This document shows positions 1 through 9,386 of a stretch of DNA of 54,954 nucleotides, piece after piece. The notes below the pieces were generated by a model. It was not told the origin of the DNA, ran no database searches, and was given only the letters and a program-made list of their open reading frames with translations. The stretch comes from Chloroflexota bacterium. Its GTDB lineage: Bacteria > Chloroflexota > Dehalococcoidia > Tepidiformales > Tepidiformaceae. The number at the start of each line of letters is the position of its first letter. Positions within the stretch are counted from its first letter, which is position 1. Where the stretch lies: positions 1-54,954 of the forward strand of contig JAPOQN010000015.1 in the NCBI GenBank assembly GCA_026710655.1, in the 5' to 3' direction. The translations under genes and the position numbers were made by a program.

Positions 1-888
1 GAAGTTCTCGTAGCTCTGGAGCACATCCACGTCCTCCGGACCGAGACCCGCCATCGCGTACAGCCGTGGGGCCAGCGTCTTGAAGTTGGAGGTCGCGTAG
101 TCGGGCGAGTTGTGCGCCGTCGCCGCCTGCCGGTAGTCCGACCCCTGGGCCGCGCTCATCACCCACGCGGGCTTGTTCTTCATGTCCTTCGCCCGCTCCG
201 CGGTGGTCACGATCAGGGCCGCCGCGCCGTCGTTCTCCTGGCAGCAGTCGAACAGGTGGAACGGCTCCACGATCATGCGCGAGTTGTCGTAGATCTCCTC
301 CGTCAGCTCGCGGCCGTACATCACCGCCCGCGGGTTCGCCTGTGCGTGCTGGTACGAGGCCAGCGAGATCGCCCGCAGCGCGCTCTGCTCCGTCCCGTGC
401 TCGTGCATGAAGCGCCGGATGCGCATCGCGAACGACTGCGCCGGCGACATCAGACCGTAGGGCGCCGTGAACGCGGCCCCACCGGGCGCCGTCGGCGTCT
501 GCGGACCCTGCCCGAAGCGCCCGAACTGGCCCTGCGCCAGCCCCCGGTAGACCACCACGTACTTCGAGTAGCCCGCCACCACCGCCGCCACCGCGTTCGC
601 GACCGCTCCCGACCCGCCGCCGCCGCCACCCCCCCAGACCATGTTGCTGAAGGTGAGGTCCTTGATGCCGAGGGCGGTCATCAGCCGGGGAGGGTCATTC
701 CGGTCGTCCGAAAACGACGCGAACCCGTCGATATCGCGCACGTCGATGCCCGCGTCCTCGGCGGCCAGCTGGATGGCGTCCAGCACCAGCTTGAACTCGG
801 AGTCGGGCGACTGCCCGTGCTTGTAGTAGGTCGTCTCGCCGATGCCCACGATGGCCGTCTTGCCGCGCATGGTGGCGTCCTCTGACAT
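1..888 (-). CDS. Thiolase-family protein (acetyl-CoA acetyltransferase / SCP-x-like), 3' end outside the window
   Basis: The frame is open from the ATG at 888 to the window edge, giving about 296 residues of the N-terminal part. It starts MSEDATMRGKTAIVGIGET, has a Gly-rich stretch (VWGGGGGGSGAVANAV) where thiolases carry the nucleophile-elbow helix, and later HLFDCCQENDGAAALIVTT, which resembles the lipid-transfer/SCP-x thiolase branch rather than classic FadA. Such proteins act on acyl-CoA, in beta-oxidation or steroid and isoprenoid breakdown. The canonical thiolase Cys is replaced by the Gly stretch, so biosynthetic thiolase activity is doubtful. A ribosome binding site GGGAGG sits 5 bases before the start. 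No partner gene is visible inside the window. Confidence 0.85.
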   Translation of the reverse strand, partial: MSEDATMRGKTAIVGIGETTYYKHGQSPDSEFKLVLDAIQLAAEDAGIDVRDIDGFASFSDDRNDPPRLMTALGIKDLTFSNMVWGGGGGGGSGAVANAVAAVVAGYSKYVVVYRGLAQGQFGRFGQGPQTPTAPGGAAFTAPYGLMSPAQSFAMRIRRFMHEHGTEQSALRAISLASYQHAQANPRAVMYGRELTEEIYDNSRMIVEPFHLFDCCQENDGAAALIVTTAERAKDMKNKPAWVMSAAQGSDYRQAATAHNSPDYATSNFKTLAPRLYAMAGLGPEDVDVLQSYENF

Positions 889-921
889 GCTCGCCTCCCG
901 TCGCTCTCAGGCTATGCCCGA

Positions 922-927
922 ATGCTA
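922..927 (-). promoter_or_regulatory. Candidate -10 box for the thiolase gene
   Basis: TAGCAT on the minus strand, 33 bases before the thiolase ATG, leaving a short leader that contains the GGGAGG ribosome binding site. No convincing -35 was found. Confidence 0.3.
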
Positions 928-987
928 CCACCGCTGCCTACGGGGCCCGATACCGTCGCTGGCCGGCGCCAACCGCGACCAATTCCC

Positions 988-1028
988 TCCGCGTCGAGCC
1001 GTCTAGCACACCGACGGCTCGACGCGGA
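988..1028. repeat. Perfect 16-bp inverted repeat (hairpin)
   Basis: The arms 988-1003 and 1013-1028 are exact reverse complements (16 of 16 pairs) separated by 9 bases. No T tract follows on either strand, so it is not a textbook intrinsic terminator. It lies beyond both neighbouring genes and could be a strong RNA stem, a protein-binding palindrome or a remnant of a small mobile repeat. Confidence 0.8.
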
Positions 1029-1339
1029 CAGCCGCCTCCAGGCCACATCGCCGACAGCCCGTACGGCCATAGTCTTACCCGGGAGCGTGACGGTTACCGT
1101 GCGGTGCGTTCGCTCTCTTCGCTGTTCTCCGCCGTGAACAGAGCAACGACGCCGGGGTGGCTCACCGCATCTTCTCGACGCTCCGGGACAACCGCCTGAT
1201 GGCGCGGGCGTGGCTGAGGCCAGCCCGGCCTGCCTGCGCCAGCGCACCTGGCTGGGCGGCAACCCGCTCTCCGGGCCGCTCATGCGCGTCCCCTTCGCAT
1301 CGTTGCCGGGGGGCCGATGTGAGCCTATCCGTCAGCTCG

Positions 1340-4300
1340 TCACTCGCCTACTGCGCTCGGAACCCGCGGCCGGTCGTGGTCGACTGTTCGCTGCTCCGTA
1401 CGTTCGTCGGGGAGGGGAACTTCTTCGTCCCGCTCGCGTCGCCGTCTCCTGCCGATGGCCAGCAGCAGGAAGAGGAACATGGCGTACCTGGCGAGCCATC
1501 CCGCTGCATCAGCAACGATCGCAATGGACGCTGTCGATCCTGTGACGAAGGCGAGCGCCACGAGGGCCGACATCACTACCAGACCCGCGGCCATCGACAC
1601 GACCCAGGAAGACAGGGGCAACCACGGAAAGCCCCCTCCGGGCTCGCCACCCGCGCCATCTGGCCCACCGCCCGACCCGGAGCCTGGTGTGCCGTTGATG
1701 GTGAAGCCGATTGCCCCTACCGGGTCGGGCGTGCGCGTCGGCGTAGCAGTAGGTGTCGGCGTGGGTGTGGGGGAGTCGGTGCGGGAGTCCCTGGGGGTGG
1801 GGGGCGTGGCCGCAGGTGTCGGTGTGGCTGTGGGGGAGTCGGTGCGGGTGTGAGGCGTGGCAGTGGGGGTCGGTGTGCCGGTGGGCGTCGGTGTGGGTGT
1901 GGGCGTAGACGTGGGTGTAGGCGTGGACGAGGGTGTAGGCGTGGCAGTGGGGGTCGGTGTGCCGGTGGGCGTCGGTGTAGGCGTAGGCGTAGACGTGCGT
2001 GTAGGCGTGGTCTCCGCGTCAGTGGAGCCTTCGCCTCGCGCTGACCACGGGCTGACCCCCTCTTCGTTCCGTGCCCTGACCACGACGTGGTACGTCGTGC
2101 CTGACGTCAATCCCGCGATGGTGGTGCGGGTCTGCAGGCCCTCGAGGCTGACACTCTGCCAGGCGCCGCCGTCCGCCTCCCTGTACGCCATGTCGTAGGC
2201 CGTGACGGGCGGGGCACCCGGCGTGGGCGTTTCGACCCACGACACGTCCAGCACGGACGTGGGGAAGCCGAGCGACGGGGTCAGCGAAGGCGCATCGGGT
2301 CTGCCCGGCGGCTCGTTCCTGTCGATCACGTTGATGGTCACCACAGCTGCGGACCGATCCTGGCCGTCCGTGACGCTCACGGTCACCGTGTGAGACTGCG
2401 TGCTCTCGTAGTCCAGCACCGCACCCGCGGCCACGCGGATCTGGCCGGTGGCGGCGTCGATAGTGAAGGCGGCGGAGCCCGACAGGGCGTAGGTCAGCGG
2501 GTCGCCGTTCCCGCCTTGTGCGGCGACCGGCGCGCCGACGCTCATGCCTCCCGGAGCGTTCTGGGCCACCTCGCGGCTGGTGGGATCGAGCTCCAGTGTC
2601 GGGGTTGGCGGGGTCAGACGCGGGACCGACGAGGGCGCTTCGTCCACGTCGGTCACGTTGATGGTCACGCTGATTACGGCGTTGACGATGTGTCCGTCGG
2701 GGATGCCCGGAGCCGCGTGGGTGGCCTGCACCGTCAGCTGGTGGCTGTGCGCCGACTCGTAGTCCAGGTGGGCGCCGCGGGCCACCTTGATCTGGCCGGT
2801 CGCGGCTTCGATGACGAAGTCGCTCGTGGTCTGGCGACCGTCCTGCTGACGTCCGGCAGCCGCGACGGCGTTGCCCACGACGGTGCCCTCGACAGTGTAG
2901 GTGAGGACGTGCCCGTCATCATCGGTCGCCTGCACCGGCTCTCCCACTGCGGTGCCGGGCTTCGCATTCTCGGGAATCGCGCGCTGCGCGGTCAGCTGGG
3001 CGGGGCCGGTCACGCCCGTACCGCTCGCCGACCAGGCGCTGTCGCCCTCGGCGTTGTTGGCCAGGAACTGCACCCTGTAGATGGTGCCCAGATCGAGCCC
3101 CGCGATAGTGGTTTCGGTGGTCGTGCCGCTGAAGGCGTGCGTGGTCCAGTCCGACTCGCCCTCGGCCCGGTACCGCACGCGGTAGCCGGTGATGGCCGAG
3201 CCGCCATCGTTGGGAGCCGTCCAATCCACGTCGAGACTCGTGCCGGGATCCGAAGCGGTGGCTGCGACGGCCGGCGCGTCGGGCGTCTCCGGCCTCGTCA
3301 CGTCCGTCACGTTGATGGTGACGGGGATCGAGATCGGCAGGATGTTGTTGAAGCTGTACTCCACGTTCCCGGTGTAGGAACTCGTGGTCTCGTAGTCGAT
3401 GGTCGCGCCCTGCGCCACGCTGATCTGGCCCGTGGACGCGTTGATGACAAAAGCGCCCGCTGCGTCCCCGGTCAGCGAATAGCTCAGTGCGGTCCCACCC
3501 AGGCGATTCCCTGTGACCGGGGCGCCTACCGAAGTGCCCGCCGGGGAGCTCTCCGCAATGCTGCGAGTCTCTCCCTGGGAGGGGACGTGATAGCTCGTCG
3601 TACTGGAGACATACCCTCCGTAGTTATCGCGGGCGCCGTAGGTCATTCCGGACGTACCGGCGCTGCCTGGAGTCACTTGCAGTGTCGCTCCATTGATGGT
3701 GACGGTGATCACGGTGGGCGAAGCAGCGGCGGCGGAGTACGTCAGCGTGTCGCCGTCGGCGTCTTCGAAATGGGTATCGATGACACGGTTGACGGTGCTA
3801 CCCCACGGGATCGGCACGCTGGGGACATACGTGGCATTGGTGTTCGGCGGCCGGTTCGCCCGCCCAGTCCCGATGTGCGACCAGGAGCCGGGGGTGGCGT
3901 TCGCTCCCCGCACGCGCACCCGCGCCTCGTAGGTGGCGCCTGCTTCCAGGCCCGGCAAGTTGACGGTCAGCGTCGTTGCCGGCAGCCGGTTCGTGCCATC
4001 ACCGTTGGAGTCGGTGTAGGTGTAGTCGGTCCACGCGTTGGCCTTCTCGCCCTCGGCAACCTGCTTGCGGTACTGGGCCTCGTAGCCGGTGACAGTCGCG
4101 CCGCCGTCGGCCGGGGCCGTCCATGTCACGTCCAGGGCCGGGTTGGTCGGCACGCTGAACTCGGTGCGGGTGACGGTCGGCATGCCCGGCGTGCCGATGT
4201 CCACCACGTTGATAGTCACGTCGATCGCCGTGGCCTGCCCCTGCACGGTGTATTCCACTTTGCCCGTGTAGGAACTCTTGGTGTCGTGGTCCAGGGTTGC

Positions 4301-6051
4301 GCCCTGCTTCACGCTGATCTGGCCGCTGGCCGAGTCGATCACGAAGGCGCTCGTCGCCTCACCCGTCAGCGTGTAGCTCAGCGTCTCCGTCCCGTGGGGC
4401 GTGCCCGTCAGGGGGTTGCCCACCGCCGTGCCAGCCGCGGAGTTCTCGAGGGCGGACCGGGCCTCACTCCGCGCGCCGGTGATCTCGACGCTCAGCGAGG
4501 CGTACCCCCCGTACCCGTCCGAGACGCCATAGGTGACCGTCGACGCGGCCGGATTCTTGACGGTGACCCTCAGGACGTCGCCGTCGTCGACGGTGTAGTC
4601 GGTCCATGCGTTGGCGGTCTCGTCCTCGGCGACCTTCACGCGGTACTGGGCCTCGTAGCCGGTGATGGTGAGGCCGTTGGCGGCGGCGGTCCAGGTCACG
4701 TCCAGCGCCGGGTTCGACTGCTCGCTGAACTCCGTGCGGGTGAGCGTCGGCGCGCCGGCAATGACGGCCTCGAGGTCGGTGACGTTGATGGTGAGGTTCG
4801 CGACGGCGGCCTGGCCCTGGACGGTCCAGTTCACCTTCCCCTTGTAGGAGTCCTTGGTCTCGTAGTCGAGAGTGGTCCCCTCCTTCACGCTGATCTGGCC
4901 GGTGGAACTGTCGATTTCGAAGTAGGTCGCCGCCGCGCCCGTCAGCGTGTAGGTGTAGACCTGATTGTTATCCGGCTCGGGCGGCTGCCTCCCGGTAGGC
5001 TGCCTCCCGGTAATGGGACTGCCGACGTTCGTGCCGGCCGGGGAGCGCTCGGGTACGTCCCGTGTCACATTGGCAGTGACGGTGAGCGTGATGCTGCGAG
5101 AGGCGTAGCCCCCGTAACCGTCGCGCACCCCGTATGTGGCCGTCGCCGTCCCCGGATTGCGGAAGTACCTCTCGAATTCGGCACCGTCTTCATGGATCGA
5201 AACACTGGCGATTCCGGGACGCGTGGATGAGGCCTCGAACGTCAGCGTGTCGTTGTCGCCATCTGAGAAGTACCCCGATACGTCGTTCACATAGAGGCTG
5301 CCCCAGCTGTCGGTATCGTCCAGAAGGTAGACCAGACCCTCCGTCGGGGGGGGTTGGTCTTGCCCGTCGCGTCCGCCCGGGTGCCGGCCACACCGTGCTG
5401 CCCCGAATTCCCCGCGAACGCCAGCGCGCGCACGGTATAGGTCGTGCCTGCTGCCAGATCGGTAAGCCTGACGCTCGTGGCGGTCGCCCCGGCCGTGACC
5501 TTCGTCATGTTGTCCGTGTCGAGGCCGTACGAGATCTCGTACTTGGTGATGGGGAAGCCGTTGTCGGCCGGGGTCGTCCAGCTCACGTCCAGGGCCGGCT
5601 TCATCGTCGTGGCGGACGGTGCGCGCACCGCCTTCAGCGATCCGGGAGCGTCGGGCCCGGTCTTCGAGCGGGCCGTCTGCCGGGCCGGATCCACCGTGAC
5701 GGTCAGGCTGAGCGAGGCCTGGTCGCCGTCCTCGTCGGCGGCGGCGTAGGTCATCGAGAAGTCGCCGGCCTCGGACGGCGTGCCGCCGAGGGCGCGGGTC
5801 GCCGCGTCGAAGGTCATCCCCGCGGGCAGGCCTGTCAGGCTGTAGGTCAGCTGGCCGTCGCCCCCCTCTGCTGCGGGCAGTAGAGTCTCTCCAGCGTCCT
5901 TGCCTTCCGGGAACGACAGGCTGGTGATGGCAGTGGAGAAGACCGGGACCAGGTTGGTCTCTTCCGCCAGGGCCCGGGGAGCAGGGAGTGGCGCCGCCAG
6001 GACGGCGAAGAGCAGTGCGCTCACTGCGACAAACCAGAGTCCAACCCGCAC
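1340..6051 (-). CDS. Large cell-surface protein with cadherin-like and fibronectin III repeats, frameshifted
   Basis: The start is the GTG at 6051, with GGAAGG 8 bases upstream and a clear signal peptide ([20 protein letters not shown], ending near ALA). The first 233 or so residues hold an Ig/cadherin-like and a fibronectin III domain. The frame then breaks in a run of eight C (plus-strand G run 5346-5353); one more C would join it to the downstream frame, which continues for about 1,340 residues. That part alternates cadherin-like modules ([25 protein letters not shown] motifs) with fibronectin III domains, then a Thr-Pro linker and two hydrophobic segments followed by an Arg-rich end. The protein is probably exported and anchored by its C-terminus, with roles in adhesion or cell-surface structure. 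The frame continuing upstream of the break toward 6373 is a shadow, not its real N-terminus. Confidence 0.85.
1735..2012. repeat. Low-complexity tandem repeat encoding the Thr-Pro linker
   Basis: A GT-rich plus strand made of units such as gtgggcgtcggtgt reads on the minus strand as [20 protein letters not shown] sequence. Larger blocks recur (GTPTPTATP twice), showing expansion by duplication. Thr-Pro stalks of this kind between extracellular domains and a membrane anchor are common in Chloroflexota surface proteins. Confidence 0.85.
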
Positions 6052-6249
6052 TACATTTACCTTCCGGGAGCACGTGGCCGGGGGACTTCCCAGAGCTCAC
6101 GGAGCTCCTCCTTCGGGGATGTGAAGAGGTCGATTGCGCCTGCCTCATCCTTGAGGACGCGATCCGAAAGGCGACGGCATAAGAGGAGGAGCCCCTCCCG
6201 ACAACCTGCTGGGGGACGCCCCCGATGGCGGTCGCGCGCGAAGCACAGC

Positions 6250-6255
6250 TAGACT
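6250..6255 (+). promoter_or_regulatory. -10 box of a likely leaderless promoter (SDR gene)
   Basis: TAGACT, six bases before the ATG at 6262. There is no ribosome binding site, so the transcript would start at or next to the start codon. Confidence 0.5.
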
Positions 6256-6261
6256 GCCACC

Positions 6262-7002
6262 ATGGGAGAACTCGACGGGCAGGTCGTTCTGGTAACCGGT
6301 GCCAGCCGAGGGATCGGCGCGGCGATTGCCGCCGGCCTGGCAGCCCAGGGTGCAGCAGTGGGTTGTCTCGCACGGACCGAGACCGACTTGAAGTCTGTCG
6401 TGGAGCGCATTCGGGCGGCTGGAGGCAAAGCGATTGCGGTGCGATGCGACGTCACCGATGAAGCTGAAGTCGAGACGGCTACCGCGGGGATCGCCGACAA
6501 GTTCGGCGGGCTCGACACCGTCGTGCTTAATGCTGGCGGTGACCCTGTCGCAGCGACGGTTGAGGAGAGTGACAGCAGAGACTGGCGCCACACGCTCGAA
6601 CTCAACCTTATCGGCGTCTACCTGGGTGCCAGGGCGGCGATTCCCCATCTGAGAGCGCGGGGCGGGGGCCGTATCATCACCATCGGATCGGGGCTTGGAC
6701 ACCGTGGCGCTCCAGGCCACTCGGCGTACGCCGTGTCCAAGGCAGGGCTTTCCATGCTCACCCGGGTGCTCGCACAGGAGCTCGTCGAGAACCGGATCTC
6801 GGTGAACGAGCTGGTTCCCGGCCCTGTGGATAACGGCGACGGGCCCAAGGACGAGTCTGCTCGGCCGTCGGTCGTCTCAGAGAACCCATCCGAGTGGGTG
6901 AAGCGCCCCGAGGACGTCGTGCCACTTGCCCTGTTTCTTGCCTCGCAGCCGTTGGTCGGCCCCACCGCGCAGCGGTTCAGCCTGATGCGACGGGACGGAT
7001 AG
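6262..7002 (+). CDS. Short-chain dehydrogenase/reductase
   Basis: A 246-residue classical SDR. The nucleotide-binding motif TGASRGIG is at residues 12-19, NAG at 90-92, and the catalytic Ser143, Tyr156 and Lys160 (YAVSK) are all present, so it should be an active NAD(P)-dependent oxidoreductase. It resembles 3-oxoacyl-ACP reductases and related alcohol dehydrogenases, but the substrate cannot be read from the sequence. The C-terminal segment differs from FabG, ending [10 protein letters not shown]. It is transcribed divergently from the surface protein and ends 5 bases before the oppositely oriented tRNA-Asn. The ATG at 6262 lacks a Shine-Dalgarno and has a -10 box only six bases away, so it appears leaderless. 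Confidence 0.9.
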   Translation: MGELDGQVVLVTGASRGIGAAIAAGLAAQGAAVGCLARTETDLKSVVERIRAAGGKAIAVRCDVTDEAEVETATAGIADKFGGLDTVVLNAGGDPVAATVEESDSRDWRHTLELNLIGVYLGARAAIPHLRARGGGRIITIGSGLGHRGAPGHSAYAVSKAGLSMLTRVLAQELVENRISVNELVPGPVDNGDGPKDESARPSVVSENPSEWVKRPEDVVPLALFLASQPLVGPTAQRFSLMRRDG

Positions 7003-7007
7003 GGGTG

Positions 7008-7079
7008 CTCCCCGGCGAGGATTCGAACCTCGAACCTAGCGGTTAACAGCCGCTCGCTCTACCGTTGAGCTACCGGGGA
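7008..7079 (-). tRNA. tRNA-Asn (anticodon GTT)
   Basis: A full cloverleaf can be folded on the minus strand: acceptor TCCCCGG with CCGGGGA, D stem GCTC/GAGC, anticodon stem AGCGG/CCGCT around loop CTGTTAA, and T stem CGAGG/CCTCG around TTCGAAT. The anticodon is GTT and the discriminator base is G, as expected for Asn. The 3' CCA is not encoded and must be added by nucleotidyltransferase. Confidence 0.96.
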
Positions 7080-7167
7080 ACGGGCTTCCAGTTTCGGGCG
7101 GGGCGGGGGAACGGGCAACAGGCGAGGGGCGGGATTCGCGAGCGCCGACCCACACCATTGGCTCTGC

Positions 7168-7173
7168 TACAGT
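7168..7173 (+). promoter_or_regulatory. -10 box of a likely leaderless promoter (UbiB-like kinase)
   Basis: TACAGT, six bases before the ATG at 7180, with no ribosome binding site. Confidence 0.45.
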
Positions 7174-7179
7174 GGCTGC

Positions 7180-8520
7180 ATGGCCAGGATTCGCACGGGC
7201 CTTCAACCCCTGCCGTGGCCCTACCGGATCTGGCGGTTCCTGCTGGTCGGCTGGAACTTCGTCGTTATCTACCTGGGCTACAAACGCATCCAGAAGACGC
7301 CCGGTCTGAGCGAGGCGGAACGGAAGGCGCGATACCGCGCCCAGCACCGGGCCACGGGCGAGCGCCTGTACCGGCTGGCGGTGCGGATGCGGGGACTGCT
7401 GATCAAGTCGTGCCAGTTCCTGAGCAGTCGCGCGGATGTCGCGCCGCCGGAGCTGGTGGCGGTGCTCAGCCGGCTACAGGACGCGGTGCCGCCGCGCTCG
7501 TACGGGGAGGTGTCGGCGCAGGTGCGGCGGGAGCTGGGGGCGGGGCCGGAGGAGGCGTTCGCGAGCTTCGAGCGGGAGCCGCTCGCCTCGGCGTCGCTGG
7601 CACAGGTACACCGGGCGCGCACGCACGACGGTCGCGACGTGGCGGTGAAGGTGCAGTACGCGGGCATCTCGCGGGTGGTGGAGACAGACCTGCGGTCGAT
7701 CAGCCTGCTCATCGCAATCCTGGCGCGCATCGAGCGGAAGTGGGACTTCCGCATGCTCATCGGGGAGATGGCGGACTACGTGCCGCGCGAGCTCGACTTC
7801 GTGGCGGAGGGCGAGAGCGCGGAGCGGGTGGCGCGCGAGCTGGCGCACCGCGAGGACGTGCGCGTCCCGACGATCGTGTGGGAGCACACGGCGCGCCGGG
7901 TACTGACGATGGAGTACATCGACGGGATCAAGATCTCGGCGACGGATGAGCTGGTGGCGGCGGGGATCGACCCGAACGAGGTCGCGCGGATCATGATGGA
8001 GGCGTACTGCGAGCAGATTCTCGTGAACGGCTTCTTCCACGCGGACCCGCACCCGGGGAACTTGCTGGTGCTGCCGGGGCCGGTGGTGGTGTTCATCGAT
8101 TTCGGGATGAGCAAGCACCTGCCGGACGACTTCCGGCGGACGTACAACCACTTCACCCTGGCGGTGCTGAGCCAGAACGACTCGGCGATGCTGAAGGGGT
8201 TCCAGGACCTCGGCTTCCGCACACGTTATGACGACCCGGAGATGCTGGTGGCGCTGGGGCGCTCGTTCTTCGAGTCGGCGGGGCCGGAGCAGCGTCCCTA
8301 CGCGGACTCGGAGGTTGTGGGTGAGGTGAACGAACGGCTGTCGCAGCTGCTGTCCGACAACCCGATCACGGAGGTGCCGTCGGACATCCTGCTGATCCTG
8401 CGGGTGCTGGGTCTGATGAGCGGCCTGCAGAAGCGGCTCGACAGCACGGTCGACGTCGCGGACACGATTACCCCGTTCGCGCAGTCGCAGATTGCGGCGG
8501 AGGCGGCGGGGGGCAGCTAG
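7180..8520 (+). CDS. ABC1/UbiB-family atypical kinase (AarF-like)
   Basis: 446 residues. The family is an atypical protein-kinase fold that uses ATP and supports ubiquinone or other isoprenoid-lipid metabolism at the membrane. Conserved elements are the Ala/Ser-rich loop ASASLAQVHRA near residue 136, the ATP lysine in VAVKV (Lys157), the catalytic loop HADPHPGN (287-294) and the metal-binding DFG (307-309). The signature KxGQ helix at residues 76-79 reads KSCQ, with Cys in place of Gly. The N-terminus has a hydrophobic stretch (FLLVGWNFVVIYLGY), so it may be membrane-bound. No quinone biosynthesis genes are nearby. An intrinsic terminator follows. Recognition as UbiB-like is firm; the exact role is not known. 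Confidence 0.9.
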   Translation: MARIRTGLQPLPWPYRIWRFLLVGWNFVVIYLGYKRIQKTPGLSEAERKARYRAQHRATGERLYRLAVRMRGLLIKSCQFLSSRADVAPPELVAVLSRLQDAVPPRSYGEVSAQVRRELGAGPEEAFASFEREPLASASLAQVHRARTHDGRDVAVKVQYAGISRVVETDLRSISLLIAILARIERKWDFRMLIGEMADYVPRELDFVAEGESAERVARELAHREDVRVPTIVWEHTARRVLTMEYIDGIKISATDELVAAGIDPNEVARIMMEAYCEQILVNGFFHADPHPGNLLVLPGPVVVFIDFGMSKHLPDDFRRTYNHFTLAVLSQNDSAMLKGFQDLGFRTRYDDPEMLVALGRSFFESAGPEQRPYADSEVVGEVNERLSQLLSDNPITEVPSDILLILRVLGLMSGLQKRLDSTVDVADTITPFAQSQIAAEAAGGS

Positions 8521-8552
8521 GGGGATCTACCTCAAGGCCCTGCGTGTGATTA

Positions 8553-8574
8553 CCGGGCTACGGCCCGGCGTTTT
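8553..8574 (+). terminator. Intrinsic terminator after the UbiB-like gene
   Basis: Stem CCGGGC / GCCCGG with loop TACG, followed by CG and TTTT, about 30 bases past the stop codon. Confidence 0.7.
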
Positions 8575-8627
8575 GAGCCTCTTGGAAACATGCTAACGCG
8601 GGTGCTCATTTTTTCGGGGTCACCTGA

Positions 8628-8633
8628 TACGAT
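8628..8633 (+). promoter_or_regulatory. Candidate -10 box for the small membrane-protein pair
   Basis: TACGAT, 40 bases upstream of the GTG at 8674. The leader would contain the GGTGGAGG ribosome binding site, which supports the downstream start over the ATG at 8590. Confidence 0.35.
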
Positions 8634-8673
8634 GAGATCGAGGGGCCACTGCCCCGGTGGAGGGCCTTCGCCG

Positions 8674-8961
8674 GTGATTGAGGCCATTGAAGACTGGGTC
8701 CTCGACCTCTCCGTAAAGACGTTCTGGCGAATCCTTGAGCTTACGTTGCTTCTAGGGATGGTTGCCTTGGCTTTCACCCGTCTCCTGCCGCACCTCTTCA
8801 AGGTCTGGCGTGGGTACAAGAAGCTGACTCCTGAACAGCGTGACAACCACTGGCTTCACCCTAGCAAGCAGCGACCAAACAAGAGGCAGCGACGAGAGCC
8901 AAGCGAGGCCTTCTCCGATCCGGCTTTCCTCACGATGGCGGCCTTCTTGCCGGACGAATAG
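8674..8961 (+). CDS. Small membrane protein of unknown function
   Basis: 95 residues from the GTG at 8674, chosen because GGAGG lies 10 bases upstream and a -10 box precedes it; an in-frame ATG at 8590 would add 28 residues of unconvincing sequence. One hydrophobic helix (ILELTLLLGMVALAF) is followed by a basic stretch (KQRPNKRQRREPSE) and a short C-terminus. I do not recognise a family. It is followed after 10 bases by another small membrane protein on the same strand, so the two are probably co-transcribed. Confidence 0.6.
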   Translation: MIEAIEDWVLDLSVKTFWRILELTLLLGMVALAFTRLLPHLFKVWRGYKKLTPEQRDNHWLHPSKQRPNKRQRREPSEAFSDPAFLTMAAFLPDE

Positions 8962-8971
8962 GGAGCCCACC

Positions 8972-9343
8972 ATGGACGTTGACTGGTGGCACGTCGCGAC
9001 CGTTTTGGTCTTGGCTCTGGCGCTGGGCTGCGAGGCAATCGGGGCCTACACCGCCCAGAAGGAGCGCCTGAAGAACTGGCGGGGCAGGCTCATAGACAAC
9101 CCCAACGTGCTTCCAGATGAATCGGTCGATGTCGGAAGAATCACAGGTTGGTCACGGCTTTGGCTGAAAACAGTCGATCCGGCCGACCGGGACATTCCCT
9201 ACGCCGACTACAGGGAGAGCATTCTCGACCCGGAGTTTGGAACGCTCGCGCGCGGCATTGGGCGGCTAGCCGTCGCTGCTCTGTTCCTCGTGCTGTTCGC
9301 CTTTGACCAGTCCCTTCCCATACTGGGGAAGCTAGGAGACTAG
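8972..9343 (+). CDS. Small two-helix membrane protein of unknown function
   Basis: 123 residues from the ATG at 8972, preceded by GGAG in the intergenic space; the frame extends further upstream but that part overlaps the previous gene. It has an N-terminal helix (HVATVLVLALALGCEAIGAY), a polar middle region of about 70 residues with several Trp and Asp residues, and a C-terminal helix (LAVAALFLVLFAF). I recognise no family. It ends about 80 bases before the pyr promoter. Confidence 0.6.
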   Translation: MDVDWWHVATVLVLALALGCEAIGAYTAQKERLKNWRGRLIDNPNVLPDESVDVGRITGWSRLWLKTVDPADRDIPYADYRESILDPEFGTLARGIGRLAVAALFLVLFAFDQSLPILGKLGD

Positions 9344-9386
9344 AGGACCGGGCGATCCCCGAAAACCCCAATAGCCACGGGCGATC

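Larger units (their letters stand above)
889..1339. other. Gene-poor stretch between thiolase and the surface protein
   Basis: About 450 bases without a convincing gene. The open frames here have Arg/Ser/Gly-rich compositions typical of antisense readings and match nothing I recognise. It holds one strong hairpin (988-1028) and a short palindrome, ACGGTTACCGT at 1090-1100. Confidence 0.6.

Noticed and set aside
912..1283. A 123-codon minus-strand frame in the gene-poor stretch
   Set aside because: No ribosome binding site, biased Arg/Ser/Gly composition, and it runs through the perfect hairpin.
2390..5230. A 946-codon open frame on the plus strand opposite the surface protein
   Set aside because: Its composition is Arg/Gly/Val/His-rich with no domain, and the minus strand carries clear cadherin and fibronectin repeats.
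6060..6200. A minus-strand reading [20 protein letters not shown], then [15 protein letters not shown] and a stop
   Set aside because: It looks protein-like and may be the remnant of a gene end, but no start codon or longer homologous part could be found.
6052..6373. Upstream extension of the surface protein frame
   Set aside because: The extension uses the frame that is wrong on this side of the C8 break; the signal peptide and the N-terminal domains are in the other frame, starting at 6051.
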